From NCBI RefSeq assembly GCF_900105255.1, contig NZ_LT629763.1, positions 2,480,001 to 2,544,000 of the forward strand: 64,000 nt of DNA, read 5' to 3'. The notes under the pieces were generated by a model that had not been told where the DNA came from, ran no database searches, and worked only from the letters and a program-made list of their open reading frames with translations. Of the stretch, positions 41,684 to 51,114 are shown in pieces. How positions within the stretch are numbered: the stretch's first letter is position 1; each line of letters starts with the position of its first letter. A program made the position numbers and the translations under genes. Source of the stretch: Halopseudomonas sabulinigri. GTDB taxonomy: Bacteria; Pseudomonadota; Gammaproteobacteria; Pseudomonadales; Pseudomonadaceae.

Positions 41684-42670
41684 ATGAAATCAGCTATTCA
41701 CTCTGCCCTGCTCGCCGCCCTGTGTTTCGGCATGGCCGGCTACACCCTGGCCGACGAACCCAAGCGCCCCGAGTGCATTGCCCCGGCCTCGCCCGGCGGC
41801 GGCTTCGACCTGACCTGCAAACTGGCGCAAAGCGCGCTGCTCGACGGCAAGCACCTGAGCCGCCCCATGCGCGTGACCTACATGCCCGGTGGCATCGGCG
41901 CCGTGGCCTACAACGCCGTGGTGGCCCAGCGCGCCGACGAGCCCGGCACCATCACCGCCTTCTCCACCGGTTCGCTGCTGAACCTGGCGCAGGGCAAGTT
42001 CGGCCGCTATGACGAAAGCGCCGTGAAATGGCTGGCGGCGGTAGGTACCAGTTACGGCGCCATCGCCGTGCGCGCCGACTCCGAATTCAAGACGCTGGAC
42101 GACCTGGTTGCCGCGCTGAAGAAAGACCCCGCCAAGGTCGTCATCGGCTCCGGCGGCACCGTCGGCAGTCAGGACTGGATGCAGACCGCCCTGGTAGCCC
42201 GCGCCGCCGGCATCAATCCGCGCGCCCTGCGTTACGTGGCGATGGAAGGCGGCGGCGAGTTGGCCACCGCCCTGCTGGGCGGCCACATTCAGGTCGCCAG
42301 CACGGATATTTCCGACTCCATTCCGCACATCGAGAGCGGCGGCATCCGCATTCTGGCGATCCTTGCCGATGAGCGTCTGCCGGGCGAGACCGTCGAGGAC
42401 ATTCCCACCGCCAAAGAGCAGGGTTATGACGTCAGCTGGCCGGTGGTACGCGGTTTCTATATGGGGCCGGAGGTCAGCGATGAGGACTTTGCCTGGTGGA
42501 AGAACAGCTTTGACGAGCTGCTCGCCTCCGATGACTTCGCCACCCTGCGCACCCAGCGCGAGCTATTCCCCTTCGCCATGACCGGCGACGAGCTGGATAC
42601 CTACGTCAAACAGCAAGTAGGTCAATACAAGGCGCTCGCCTCCGAGTTCGGCCTGGTTCAGCAACCCTAA
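41684..42670 (+). CDS. tctC: tripartite tricarboxylate transporter substrate-binding protein
   Basis: A 328-residue periplasmic binding protein of the Bug/TctC family. The signal peptide ends around residue 23 (TLADE), followed by CIAPASPGGGFDLTCKLAQ, where the PGGG-D loop binds a ligand carboxylate. GAGGAG precedes the ATG at 41684. It delivers citrate-like acids to TctAB. It lies 48 bases after opdH and 68 before tctB, most likely in one operon. Confidence 0.92.
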   Translation: MKSAIHSALLAALCFGMAGYTLADEPKRPECIAPASPGGGFDLTCKLAQSALLDGKHLSRPMRVTYMPGGIGAVAYNAVVAQRADEPGTITAFSTGSLLNLAQGKFGRYDESAVKWLAAVGTSYGAIAVRADSEFKTLDDLVAALKKDPAKVVIGSGGTVGSQDWMQTALVARAAGINPRALRYVAMEGGGELATALLGGHIQVASTDISDSIPHIESGGIRILAILADERLPGETVEDIPTAKEQGYDVSWPVVRGFYMGPEVSDEDFAWWKNSFDELLASDDFATLRTQRELFPFAMTGDELDTYVKQQVGQYKALASEFGLVQQP

Positions 42671-42738
42671 CCGCCATTCAGTAACAGCTTGCCAGCGCGC
42701 GGCCGCCCGGCCCGCGCTGCGCCGGCGAGGACACCACC

Positions 42739-43197
42739 ATGCTTTATCAACGTCTGTTTGCGGCGGGCCTGCTGCTGGCTTGCCTGTGCCTCGGCACCAT
42801 TGCCTGGGGCTTCCATGCACCCTTCTCCTACGAACCCGTAGGGCCGCGCGCCTACCCGCTGATGCTGCTGATTCTGCTTGCCCTCGGCGCGCTGGTACTG
42901 CTGATCAAGCCGGCCCTGGAAAGCAGCCCGAGCGATGAGCCGGCGCTGACCAAGCCCATGCTGGTCAAGGTGGCGGTGTGCCTGGCGCTGCTGCTGGCGC
43001 TGGCCTCGCTGTTCGAGACCCTGGGCTTCGTACCCAGCGCCATTCTCTTTGCTCTGGGTATGGCCCGTCTGTTTGGCGGCCGCTGGCTGCCCAGCGCGGT
43101 ACTCGCCGTGGTGCTGGGCGTGGGTCTGTACTTCCTCTTTGACCGCATTCTGGACGTGCCGCTGCCGCTTGGCGTGCTGTCCGATCTGGAGATCTGA
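42739..43197 (+). CDS. tctB: tripartite tricarboxylate transporter small membrane subunit
   Basis: A 152-residue inner-membrane protein with four helices (starting near residues 8, 35, 73-90 and 100-145). It matches the small TctB subunit in size and place. It works with the large TctA permease in sodium- or proton-coupled uptake. The tctA ATG follows two bases after its stop. Confidence 0.88.
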   Translation: MLYQRLFAAGLLLACLCLGTIAWGFHAPFSYEPVGPRAYPLMLLILLALGALVLLIKPALESSPSDEPALTKPMLVKVAVCLALLLALASLFETLGFVPSAILFALGMARLFGGRWLPSAVLAVVLGVGLYFLFDRILDVPLPLGVLSDLEI

Positions 43198-43199
43198 TC

Positions 43200-44708
43200 A
43201 TGGATACCTTGCAATATCTCGGACAGGGCTTCGACGTCGCGCTGAGCCCCAACAATCTGATTACCGCGCTGGCCGGCACGACCATTGGCACCATCGTCGG
43301 CCTGCTGCCGGGCTTGGGTCCGATCAATGGCGTGGCGCTACTGATTCCGGTCGCCTTTGCCCTTGGCCTGCCGCCGGAAACCGCGCTGATCCTGCTCGCC
43401 TCGGTCTATCTAGGCTGCGAGTACGGCGGGCGTATTTCCTCGATTTTGCTGAACATTCCCGGTGAAGCGTCGGCAGTCATGACCACCCTGGACGGCTACC
43501 CGCTGGCGCGACAGGGCAAGGCGGGTATCGCGCTGTCCATCTCGGCCTGGAGTTCCTTCGTCGGCGGCATGATTGCCACCCTGGGGGTGATCATCTTTGC
43601 GCCGCTGCTGGCAAAGTGGGCGGTCTCCTTCGGGCCGGCCGAATACTTCATGCTGATGGTCTTCGCCATCGTCTGTCTGGCCGGCATGGCCGGCGACAAG
43701 CCGGTGAAAACCGCGGTCGCGGTGCTGATCGGCCTGATGCTGTCGTGCGTCGGCATCGACGCCAACAGCGGCGTCTACCGCTTTACCTTCGGCAGCCTGG
43801 GCCTGTCTGACGGCATCCAGTTTGTCGTACTGGTACTGGGTCTGTTCAGCATCAGCGAGATTCTCATGCTGCTGGAGCGCACCCACCACGGCCAGACCGC
43901 GCTGAAAACCAGCGGTCGCATGCTGTTCAACCTCAAGGAAGGCGGCTCGGTACTGGCCACCAACCTGCGCAGTGGCGTCATGGGCTTTATCTTCGGCGTG
44001 CTGCCGGGCGCGGGCGCCACCCTGGCCAGTGCCGTCAGTTACATGTCGGAGAAAAAGCTCGCGGGCGACAGTGGCCGCTTCGGTGACGGCGATCTGCGCG
44101 GTCTGGCCGCGCCGGAAACCGCCAACAGCGCCTCGGCCTGCGGCTCGATGATCCCCATGCTGACCCTCGGCATCCCCGGCTCCGGCACCACCGCAGTCAT
44201 GCTCGGCGCGCTGACGCTGTACAACATTACCCCCGGCCCGCTGCTGTTCCAGAACCAGCCCGACATCGTCTGGGGTCTGATTGCCTCGCTGTTTATCGCC
44301 AATACCATCCTGATTGTGATAAACGTGCCGATGATCAAGGTGTTCACGCGCATTCTGTCGGTCCCCAACTGGACCCTGGTGCCGGCCATCGCCATCATCA
44401 CCTCGATTGGCGTCTACGCAGTGCACGCGACCACCTTCGACCTGTTCCTGATGATCGCCATCGGCATCTTCGGCTACCTGCTGCGCAAGCTGGACTTCCC
44501 GCTGTCGGCTCTGCTGCTGGGCTTCATCCTTGGCGACATGATGGAAAGCAACCTGCGCCGCGCGCTGTCGATCTCCAATGGCGACCTGGGCATCCTGTTC
44601 TCCAGCCCGATTGCCATCGGCCTGTGGGCGCTGGTCGCGGTGATGGTGGCGTTGCCGTTCTGGCGTCGTTACCGCGCCAAGCGCCAACTGGCGCTGGCCA
44701 ATGCCTGA
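43200..44708 (+). CDS. tctA: tripartite tricarboxylate transporter large permease
   Basis: A 502-residue polytopic permease (about twelve helices) with the TctA signatures LLPGLGPINGVALLIP, EYGGRISSILLNIPGEASAVMT and GIPGSGTTAVMLGALT. It forms the translocation path for tricarboxylates bound by TctC. It overlaps the abrB-like gene by eight bases. Confidence 0.94.
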   Translation: MDTLQYLGQGFDVALSPNNLITALAGTTIGTIVGLLPGLGPINGVALLIPVAFALGLPPETALILLASVYLGCEYGGRISSILLNIPGEASAVMTTLDGYPLARQGKAGIALSISAWSSFVGGMIATLGVIIFAPLLAKWAVSFGPAEYFMLMVFAIVCLAGMAGDKPVKTAVAVLIGLMLSCVGIDANSGVYRFTFGSLGLSDGIQFVVLVLGLFSISEILMLLERTHHGQTALKTSGRMLFNLKEGGSVLATNLRSGVMGFIFGVLPGAGATLASAVSYMSEKKLAGDSGRFGDGDLRGLAAPETANSASACGSMIPMLTLGIPGSGTTAVMLGALTLYNITPGPLLFQNQPDIVWGLIASLFIANTILIVINVPMIKVFTRILSVPNWTLVPAIAIITSIGVYAVHATTFDLFLMIAIGIFGYLLRKLDFPLSALLLGFILGDMMESNLRRALSISNGDLGILFSSPIAIGLWALVAVMVALPFWRRYRAKRQLALANA

Positions 44709-45750
44709 GACGGCTGGCCCGCGCCGCTGGCTGCTGTTTGCCAGTGCTCCGCTCGGCGGGGCACTGGGTGGTTTTCTCGCCAGCCTGATGGGCTGGCCAC
44801 TGCCCTGGATGACCGGCTCGCTGCTGGCGGTCATCCTGCTGCGCTGCAGCGGCGTGCTCTGTAGCCCGCCTGCCGGCTCACGGCAGACCGGGCAATTGAT
44901 CGTCGCCAGCGCCATTGGCCTGCATTTCACCACGCCCGTCTTTGAGCAGGTACTCAGCCATCTGGGACTGATTCTGCTGGGTGCCTGCGGCACCTTTCTG
45001 CTCAGCCTGATCGGCATCAACCTGCTGACCCGCGCCGGCTACGACCGCGCCACCGCCTACTTCGCCAGCATGCCCGGCGGCGCCAGCGAGATGGCGGTGA
45101 TCGGTGCGCGCCACCAGGCGAATATTGCCAATGTGGTCGCCGCCCACAGCCTGCGCTTGCTGATGGTGGTGCTGCTGATTCCGGCGCTCTTTACCTGGGC
45201 CCTGCCGCCCGTTGCGGCGCCGGCGGCGTTGCCGACCAACCTGAATATTCTCGCCTGGCTACTGCCACTGGGCGGTCTACTGGCCGTACTGCTGCGTCGC
45301 CTGCGCCAGCCCAACCCATGGATGCTGGGCCCGTTGATCGTCTGCGCGGCCGGTGGCGTGCTGCTGGATATCAACATCGCCCTGCCGCCCGGCGCCAGCG
45401 ACGCCGGACAGTGGCTGATCGGCAGCGCGCTCGGTTGCCATTTCGATCGCGCCTTTTTCCGCAAGGCGCCGGCCTTTCTGCTGCGGGTATTGGCCTTCAC
45501 CCTGCTGGCCATGCTGGTGGCCGCCGGCGCCGCGACCTTGCTCAGCCAGTTCGGCCAGGTCGATCGCATCAGCCTGATGCTCGGCATGATGCCCGGCGGT
45601 ATCACCGAGTTGTGCCTGACCGCAGAGGCGCTGCACCTATCGGTCGCTCTGGTTACTGCCTTGCAGGTGCTGCGGTTATTCCTGGTGATGTTTCTGGCGG
45701 AGCCGTTGTTTGTGCTGTGGCAGCGTATCGGCCGCAAAGAAAGCCTATAA
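44701..45750 (+). CDS. AbrB family membrane protein (PF05145)
   Basis: A 349-residue inner-membrane protein with two AbrB-duplicated halves (about 10-165 and 180-340). Each holds the pattern GWPLPWMTGSLLA or PNPWMLGPLIV, followed by GMMPGGITEL-type motifs. Despite the name it is unrelated to the B. subtilis DNA-binding AbrB. It is often the last gene of tct clusters, as in P. aeruginosa, which suggests a helper or separate exporter role. Function is unknown. Confidence 0.85.
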   Translation: MPETAGPRRWLLFASAPLGGALGGFLASLMGWPLPWMTGSLLAVILLRCSGVLCSPPAGSRQTGQLIVASAIGLHFTTPVFEQVLSHLGLILLGACGTFLLSLIGINLLTRAGYDRATAYFASMPGGASEMAVIGARHQANIANVVAAHSLRLLMVVLLIPALFTWALPPVAAPAALPTNLNILAWLLPLGGLLAVLLRRLRQPNPWMLGPLIVCAAGGVLLDINIALPPGASDAGQWLIGSALGCHFDRAFFRKAPAFLLRVLAFTLLAMLVAAGAATLLSQFGQVDRISLMLGMMPGGITELCLTAEALHLSVALVTALQVLRLFLVMFLAEPLFVLWQRIGRKESL

Positions 45751-45774
45751 GGCAAACAAAAACCGGCAATACTA

Positions 45775-45803
45775 TTTACTCAATAGACCGATCAGTCTAT
45801 AAA
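45775..45803 (+). promoter_or_regulatory. promoter of the TetR gene with embedded TAGACC-type operator
   Basis: TTTACT (45775-45780), 17 bases and TATAAA (45798-45803) make a good -35/-10 pair. The inverted arms ATAGAC (45783-45788) and GTCTAT (45795-45800) sit in the spacer. Transcription should start near 45810, one base before the ATG, so the mRNA may be leaderless. Confidence 0.6.
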
Positions 45804-45810
45804 TAGCAGC

Positions 45811-46404
45811 ATGAACACTCAAGATACCCGCAGCAGACTGATCAATACCATGCAAAGGTCGTTGCAACGCAACGGCCTGCACGGCACCGGTCTGACCCAG
45901 CTGCTCAGCCTGGCAAAGGCGCCCAAGGGTAGCCTCTATCACCATTTTCCTGGCGGCAAGGAAGAGCTGGCGCTAGCCGCCATCGCGCAAACCGCCGATC
46001 AGCTGGAGCGCTTTTTCACGCGCCTGTTCAGCGAACACGCCGACCCGCTGGACGCGGTCGCGCATTGGATCGAAAGCGCGCTGCAGCGCATGGAAGCCAG
46101 CCAGTTCAGCCTCGGCTGCCCGCTCGCCTCGGCCGCGCTGGACAGCAGCCCGGACGACCTGGATCTGCGCCTGGCGATCAACCGCGCCTTCAACCGGGTG
46201 CAACAGCAGTTCGCCGCGCATATCAGCGCCGCTGGCTACCCGGCCGATTACAGTCAGGATCTGGCCGCCTTGCTGTTTTCCAGCTACGAAGGCGGGTTGA
46301 TCATGGCCCGTGTGGCGGGCGACACCCTGCCGCTGGAGCGTGCCTTCCGCGCATTACTGACGCAGGTACGACTGCAACAGAAGGTCTTTCAGCATGAGCG
46401 ATAA
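45811..46404 (+). CDS. TetR family regulator, LmrA/YxaF type
   Basis: A 197-residue repressor with helix-turn-helix at about 8-55 and the branch signature APKGSLYHHFPGGKEELA. The ligand domain carries SLGCPLASAALD. It is a distant sister of the TetR at 23339-23923. The downstream alpha/beta hydrolase ATG overlaps its end by 11 bases. No Shine-Dalgarno is visible. A TAGACC-type operator overlaps its promoter, so autoregulation of this three-gene unit is likely. Confidence 0.88.
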   Translation: MNTQDTRSRLINTMQRSLQRNGLHGTGLTQLLSLAKAPKGSLYHHFPGGKEELALAAIAQTADQLERFFTRLFSEHADPLDAVAHWIESALQRMEASQFSLGCPLASAALDSSPDDLDLRLAINRAFNRVQQQFAAHISAAGYPADYSQDLAALLFSSYEGGLIMARVAGDTLPLERAFRALLTQVRLQQKVFQHER

Positions 46405-47275
46405 ACCCAGCACCCCGCAGCCACTGACGCTGACCGCCGCCGACGGCTATGTGCTCAGCGCCACCCTCTACCCGGCAAACCAGCCCATCGGCCAGCTGCT
46501 GGTCGGCAGCGCCACCGGCGTGCCCCAGGGCTTCTACCGGCGGTTTGCCGAGTACGCCGCCAGCCGCGGCTACACCACCCTGACGCTGGATTACCGTGGC
46601 ATCGGCGGCTCGGCGCCGGCCAGCCTGCGCGGCTTCGACATGGATTATCTGGACTGGGCAGAGCAGGATCTGGCCGCCGCTGTGGAGTACCTGAGCCGCA
46701 GCGAGCTGCCGCTGTACATGGTCGGCCACTCCTTCGGCGGGCATGCCTTTGGACTGCTACCCAACCACCAGGCCATCCAAGGTTTATATACCTTTGGCAC
46801 CGGTGCCGGCTGGCACGGCTGGATGCCGCGCGGTGAGCAGCTGCGCGTATTGCTGATGTGGCGGGTGATCGGCCCGCTGATTGTGCGCAGCAAGGGCTAC
46901 CTGGCGTGGCGCAAGCTGGGCATGGGCGAAGACCTGCCCAAGGGTGTGTATCAGAAGTGGAAACACTGGTGCCGCTATCCACGCTACTTCTTTGAAGACC
47001 CGCACATGCCGGGTCTCGAAGCCCGCTTTGCGACGATCACCACGCCGCTGACCGCCGTCAGTGCCACCGACGATCTCTGGGCTTCACCCGCCTCGCGCGA
47101 CGCCTTCATGTCGGCCTACCGCAGCGCCGATTACCGGGCCATCACCGTTGATCCGGCGAGCCGCCAACTCAAGCCGCTGGGCCACATGGGCTATTTTCGT
47201 CCGCACGCACAGCCCCTCTGGCAGGACGCGCTGGACTGGTTTGACCAACTCGATCAAGCGGCCCGCGCCGCCTGA
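46394..47275 (+). CDS. alpha/beta hydrolase
   Basis: A 293-residue serine hydrolase. The nucleophile elbow is GHSFGG (111-116, Ser113) and the oxyanion region is near GSATGVPQGFYRR. The acid and histidine are probably in SATDDLWASP (about 220) and KPLGHMGYF (about 265). It lacks a signal peptide. It overlaps the TetR gene by 11 bases and precedes a thioesterase gene by 29, so all three probably act together on an ester or thioester. Substrate unknown. Confidence 0.83.
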   Translation: MSDKPSTPQPLTLTAADGYVLSATLYPANQPIGQLLVGSATGVPQGFYRRFAEYAASRGYTTLTLDYRGIGGSAPASLRGFDMDYLDWAEQDLAAAVEYLSRSELPLYMVGHSFGGHAFGLLPNHQAIQGLYTFGTGAGWHGWMPRGEQLRVLLMWRVIGPLIVRSKGYLAWRKLGMGEDLPKGVYQKWKHWCRYPRYFFEDPHMPGLEARFATITTPLTAVSATDDLWASPASRDAFMSAYRSADYRAITVDPASRQLKPLGHMGYFRPHAQPLWQDALDWFDQLDQAARAA

Positions 47276-47304
47276 CACCCTCTGAAACTGACAAGGACAC
47301 CGCC

Positions 47305-47736
47305 ATGAACCTGAAAGACATGACCGGCCTGCAAATCATGCAGGCCGCTGCCGCTGGCAAGCTGCCGCTGGCGCCGATTTCCAAGACCATTCCCATGCAG
47401 ATCAAGTTGGCCGAAGAAGGCCGCGTGGTGTTTGAAGCCACCGCCAACGAAACCCACACCAACCCACTGGGCGGCGTGCACGGCGGCTTTGCCGCGACGG
47501 TGATGGATTCGGTCACCGGCTGCTCGGCACACACCACGCTGGAAGCCGGGCAGAGCTACGGCACCATCGAGCTGAACGTGAAGATGTGCAAGCCGGTCCC
47601 CTTCAACAAGACGCTGATTGCCGAGGGCAAGGTGATCAACAAAACCCGCCGGCTGGTAATCTCCGAGGGCTACCTGCGCGACGAGACCGGCTCGCTGTAT
47701 GCCTATGCGACAGCGACCAATATGATTCTCAGCTGA
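47305..47736 (+). CDS. PaaI-type hotdog thioesterase
   Basis: A 143-residue hotdog-fold protein with the active-site segment NPLGGVHGGFAATVMDSVTG (HGG-x5-D/E type, aspartate about 71). AAGGA lies upstream. It ends the TetR/hydrolase/thioesterase operon, followed by a strong terminator. It repeats the TetR-thioesterase pairing seen at 22335-23923. Confidence 0.86.
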   Translation: MNLKDMTGLQIMQAAAAGKLPLAPISKTIPMQIKLAEEGRVVFEATANETHTNPLGGVHGGFAATVMDSVTGCSAHTTLEAGQSYGTIELNVKMCKPVPFNKTLIAEGKVINKTRRLVISEGYLRDETGSLYAYATATNMILS

Positions 47737-47752
47737 GCAGGCTGCAGTTAGC

Positions 47753-47782
47753 AAAAAGGGCGCTCACCGAGCGCCCTTTTTT
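47753..47782. terminator. bidirectional terminator
   Basis: AAAAAGGGCGCTC and GAGCGCCCTTTTTT pair over 13 bases around a three-base loop, with A- and T-runs on both sides. It separates the converging thioesterase and DJ-1-family genes. Confidence 0.9.
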
Positions 47783-47805
47783 ACTTCAGCCAGGTGGCCG
47801 AAAAC

Positions 47806-48498
47806 TCAGTGGCTCGGCATCACCTTGAGCAGGGTCAGTAGCTCCTGCGCTGCCTTTTCCGAGGAGCCCGGATTCTGCCCGGTCACCAGCAGGCCATCGA
47901 CCAGCACGTATTCGCCCCAGTCTTCACCCTTGCTGTAGACGCCGCCCTTTTCCTTGAGCGCGTCTTCCAGCAAGAAGGGCACCACATCGCTCAGGCCAAC
48001 GCCATCTTCCTCGGAGTTGGAAAACCCGGTCACCCGCTTGGCGCCGATCAGGTATTCACCGTCCTTGCCCTTGGCATTTACCAGGGCGGCAGGGGCGTGA
48101 CAGACGGCACCGATCGGTTTATCGGCCTTGGCGAAGGCTTCCAGCAGGGCCAGCGAGTCGGCGTCGTTGTGCAAATCCCACATGGGGCCGTGGCCGCCGG
48201 GATAGAAGACCGCATCAAAATCACTGGCCGAGACGCTGCCAAGGGTTTTGGTATCGGCCAGTTGCGCCTTGGCGGCGGCATCGGCGTCAAACCGCTTGGT
48301 GGCCTCGGTCTGCGCATCCGGCTCGGCGCTCTTCGGATCGAGCGGTGGCTGACCGCCCTTGGGCGAGGCCAGGGTGATCTCGGCACCGGCGTCTTTCAGC
48401 ACGTAATAGGGCGCGGCGAACTCTTCCAGCCAGAAGCCGGTTTTGTTGCCGGTATCGCCAAGCTTGTCGTGCGAGGTGAGAACCATGAGAATCTTCAT
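47806..48498 (-). CDS. DJ-1/PfpI family protein (glyoxalase III / Hsp31-like)
   Basis: A 230-residue DJ-1-superfamily protein. The nucleophile elbow is AVCHAPAAL (Cys133), with FYPGGHGPMWDL upstream and the N-terminal glutamate in TGFWLEEFAAPY. These features are shared with Hsp31-type glyoxalases that turn methylglyoxal into lactate without glutathione. ATG at 48498 has AGAGGG; the frame upstream is unconserved. It stands alone. Confidence 0.88.
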   Translation of the reverse strand: MKILMVLTSHDKLGDTGNKTGFWLEEFAAPYYVLKDAGAEITLASPKGGQPPLDPKSAEPDAQTEATKRFDADAAAKAQLADTKTLGSVSASDFDAVFYPGGHGPMWDLHNDADSLALLEAFAKADKPIGAVCHAPAALVNAKGKDGEYLIGAKRVTGFSNSEEDGVGLSDVVPFLLEDALKEKGGVYSKGEDWGEYVLVDGLLVTGQNPGSSEKAAQELLTLLKVMPSH

Positions 48499-48642
48499 AT
48501 TGTCCCTCTCTTGTCTAACAGAAGTGGCGGCTGTACGAGGCGATTGGCGTCGAACAGCATGAATACACCCTAGTTCGGGCAGCAGTCGCGGCATTTCGTT
48601 CATTGTTATTGCCGCTGCCGACAACACAGGACCCAGAACCTC

Positions 48643-49386
48643 ATGCAAAAAATCCTGCTCAATTGCGACATGGGCGAAAGCTTCGGCGCCTGGACCATGG
48701 GCATGGACGAGGCGGTGATGCCACACGTGGATTGCGCCAACATCGCCTGCGGCTTCCACGCCTCGGACCCGAGCATCATGCGCCGCACCGTGGCGCTGGC
48801 GGTGCAACATAACGTGCGCATCGGCGCGCACCCGTCCTACCCGGATCTGGTCGGCTTCGGGCGGCGCTCGATGAACTGCTCCGCGCAGGAAGTCGAAGAC
48901 CTGCTGCTGTATCAGCTGGGCGCCTTGCAGGCCATGTGCCGCGCTGAGGGCACCGCCCTGAGCTACGTCAAACCGCACGGCGCCCTCTACAACGACATGA
49001 TGCGCCAGCCTGAACTGCTGCGCGCGGTGATGCGCGCGGTGGCTGCTTTCGACGCCAGCGTGCCGCTGATGCTGCTGGCTCGGCGGGACAATCGCGAGGC
49101 CGAGGCGCTGGCAGCAGAGCAGGGCATCAGCCTGTGGTTCGAAGCCTTCGCCGACCGCGGTTACGACGCCGACGGCTATCTACTGCCACGCAATCAACGG
49201 GGCGCCGTGCACCACGCTCCAGAACGCATTCTGCAGCAGGCGCTGACCTTTGCCCGTGGCGAGGCGCTATGCGCCAGGGACGGCAGTGCGCTGCTGCTGC
49301 AGGCCGACAGCCTCTGCGTACACGGCGACAACGCTGAGTCCGTGGCGGTAGTGGCGCGCATTCGTGCCGCTTTGGATGCGTTGTGA
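48643..49386 (+). CDS. pxpA: 5-oxoprolinase subunit A (LamB/YcsF family)
   Basis: A 247-residue protein starting [17 protein letters not shown], with [16 protein letters not shown] and [10 protein letters not shown] motifs of the LamB/YcsF family. With PxpB and PxpC it forms ATP-dependent 5-oxoprolinase, which recycles the cyclised glutamate product 5-oxoproline to glutamate. First gene of pxpABC; the four-base overlap with pxpB indicates coupling. Confidence 0.92.
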   Translation: MQKILLNCDMGESFGAWTMGMDEAVMPHVDCANIACGFHASDPSIMRRTVALAVQHNVRIGAHPSYPDLVGFGRRSMNCSAQEVEDLLLYQLGALQAMCRAEGTALSYVKPHGALYNDMMRQPELLRAVMRAVAAFDASVPLMLLARRDNREAEALAAEQGISLWFEAFADRGYDADGYLLPRNQRGAVHHAPERILQQALTFARGEALCARDGSALLLQADSLCVHGDNAESVAVVARIRAALDAL

Positions 49387-50090
49387 CACCGCGCATTGAA
49401 AGCGTCGCCTGGGATTGTCTGATGCTGCGATTGTTCGACGCCATCGACGAGGCCAACATGCCCTGGCTGATGGCCGCCGCCGAGCGCCTGCACAGCGCTT
49501 TTGGCGCGCAGCTGATTGATCTGGTGCCCTCCTACACCACGCTGATGCTGCATTACGACGGCCTGCAACTGAGCGAAGCGCAGGCCCGCGAAGGTATCGC
49601 CAATGCACTGATTGGACTGCAGCCGCTGGCCGCAAGCGAGACCGGCCAGCGCCACGAACTACCGGTGTGGTATCACCCCAGCGTCGGGCCAGATCTGGCG
49701 CCGTTGGCGCAACGTGCTGGCTGCAGCACCGCGCAGGTGATCGAGCACCACTGCAGCCGCGATTACCAGGTCTTTACCCTCGGCTTCACGCCCGGCTTTG
49801 CTTATATGGGCCTGGTCGACCCCAGCATCGCCGCGCCACGGCTGGCGACGCCCCGGCAACGGGTACCGCGCGGCAGCGTGGGCATCGCCGAACGGCAGAC
49901 GGCGGTGTATCCGCTGGTCTCGCCCGGCGGCTGGAACCTGATTGGCCGCTGTCCATTGGCCCTGTTTGATCGTGACCGCGAGGGATACAGTCTGCTGAAA
50001 CCCGGCGACAGCGTGCGCTTTGTCGCCATTGGTAGGGCCGAGTTTGAGCGCCTGGGTGGCGATCCCAGCCCTATGGAAGCTGACGCATGA
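49383..50090 (+). CDS. pxpB: 5-oxoprolinase subunit B (KipI family)
   Basis: A 235-residue KipI/AHS1 protein. It contains the conserved [17 protein letters not shown] and [16 protein letters not shown] and, near the C-terminus, [12 protein letters not shown]. The GTG start overlaps the pxpA stop (GTGA). Partner of PxpC in the 5-oxoprolinase complex. Confidence 0.92.
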   Translation: MTPRIESVAWDCLMLRLFDAIDEANMPWLMAAAERLHSAFGAQLIDLVPSYTTLMLHYDGLQLSEAQAREGIANALIGLQPLAASETGQRHELPVWYHPSVGPDLAPLAQRAGCSTAQVIEHHCSRDYQVFTLGFTPGFAYMGLVDPSIAAPRLATPRQRVPRGSVGIAERQTAVYPLVSPGGWNLIGRCPLALFDRDREGYSLLKPGDSVRFVAIGRAEFERLGGDPSPMEADA

Positions 50091-51007
50091 GCCGCCTGCG
50101 CGTGGAGCAGACCCTGGGCTTCGCCCAGCTGCAGGACGGCGGCCGCTTTGGCGTGCGGCATCTGGGCGTCACCCAGGGCGGCGCGCTGGACTGGATCGCC
50201 CAGCACTGGGCCAACTGGCTGCTGGGCAATCCGCTGAATGCCGGCGTGATCGAGATTCCGCTCGGCGGCCTGACCCTCAAGGCTGAAGCCGATGGCTGGC
50301 TGGCGCTGACCGGCGCCGATCTGGATGCCCAGCTCGACCAGCAGCCGCTTGCGCCCTGGCAGGCCTTTTCTATACAGGCCGGCCAGCAACTCAGTTTCAA
50401 CCGCCCGCGCTGCGGCGTGCGTGCCTATCTGGCTGCCAGCGGCGGCTTTGTCGCCAGCCCGGTATTGGGCGCCATCGCAACCGTTATGCGTGAAGGCCTG
50501 GGTGGTTTGCATGGCGACGGCAAAGGGCTAAAACCCGGCGATCAACTGACCTATTCGGCGCAGCCTGCAGTTAGCCAAACAATGCCGCCAGAGGCGATTC
50601 CCGATTACAGCAGCGCGGTGACGCTGCAACTGCTGCTCGGCGCACAAAGCAGCCAGTTCAGCGGCGCCAGCCTGTTTCAGCTGTGCAACCAAAGCTGGAC
50701 TCTGGATCAACGCGCTGACCGCATGGGCATGCGCCTGACCGGCCCAACGCTGCGTTATCAGGGCGCGGCGCTGATCTCCGAAGGCATCCCGCTGGGTGCA
50801 GTGCAGGTACCGCCAGACGGCCAACCCATCATTCTGCTGAACGACCGCCAAACCATCGGCGGCTACCCACGCCTCGGCGCCCTCACACCGCTGTCACTGG
50901 CACGGTTGGCGCAGTGCGCACCGGGACAGCAGTTGCGAATACAGCCGATCACTCAGCAGCAAGTGAGACGCGAGCAACTGGAGTTGCTCGCGCAGTGGCA
51001 GCGTTAA
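50087..51007 (+). CDS. pxpC: 5-oxoprolinase subunit C (KipA family)
   Basis: A 306-residue AHS2/KipA protein. Family motifs are DGGRFGVRHLGVTQGGALDW near the N-terminus, RAYLAASGGF, and a C-terminal QPIILLNDRQTIGGYP. ATGA overlap with pxpB. Completes the pxpABC operon. No clear terminator follows; the next gene converges 107 bases on. Confidence 0.92.
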   Translation: MSRLRVEQTLGFAQLQDGGRFGVRHLGVTQGGALDWIAQHWANWLLGNPLNAGVIEIPLGGLTLKAEADGWLALTGADLDAQLDQQPLAPWQAFSIQAGQQLSFNRPRCGVRAYLAASGGFVASPVLGAIATVMREGLGGLHGDGKGLKPGDQLTYSAQPAVSQTMPPEAIPDYSSAVTLQLLLGAQSSQFSGASLFQLCNQSWTLDQRADRMGMRLTGPTLRYQGAALISEGIPLGAVQVPPDGQPIILLNDRQTIGGYPRLGALTPLSLARLAQCAPGQQLRIQPITQQQVRREQLELLAQWQR

Positions 51008-51114
51008 CAGCTAGAGCATCTACATTTGCCGTGAAATAACCGCGTGCCGCGCCAGCTTGGACTCAACGCCCGGCAATTTAGCCCGCAACGCCGAACAGTT
51101 ACCCGTATAACCTT

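Noticed and set aside
43410..45020. Long open frame (536 codons) on the minus strand opposite tctA/abrB
   Set aside because: Shadow of conserved transporter genes; composition is dominated by Gln, His, Asp and Ala from antisense codons.
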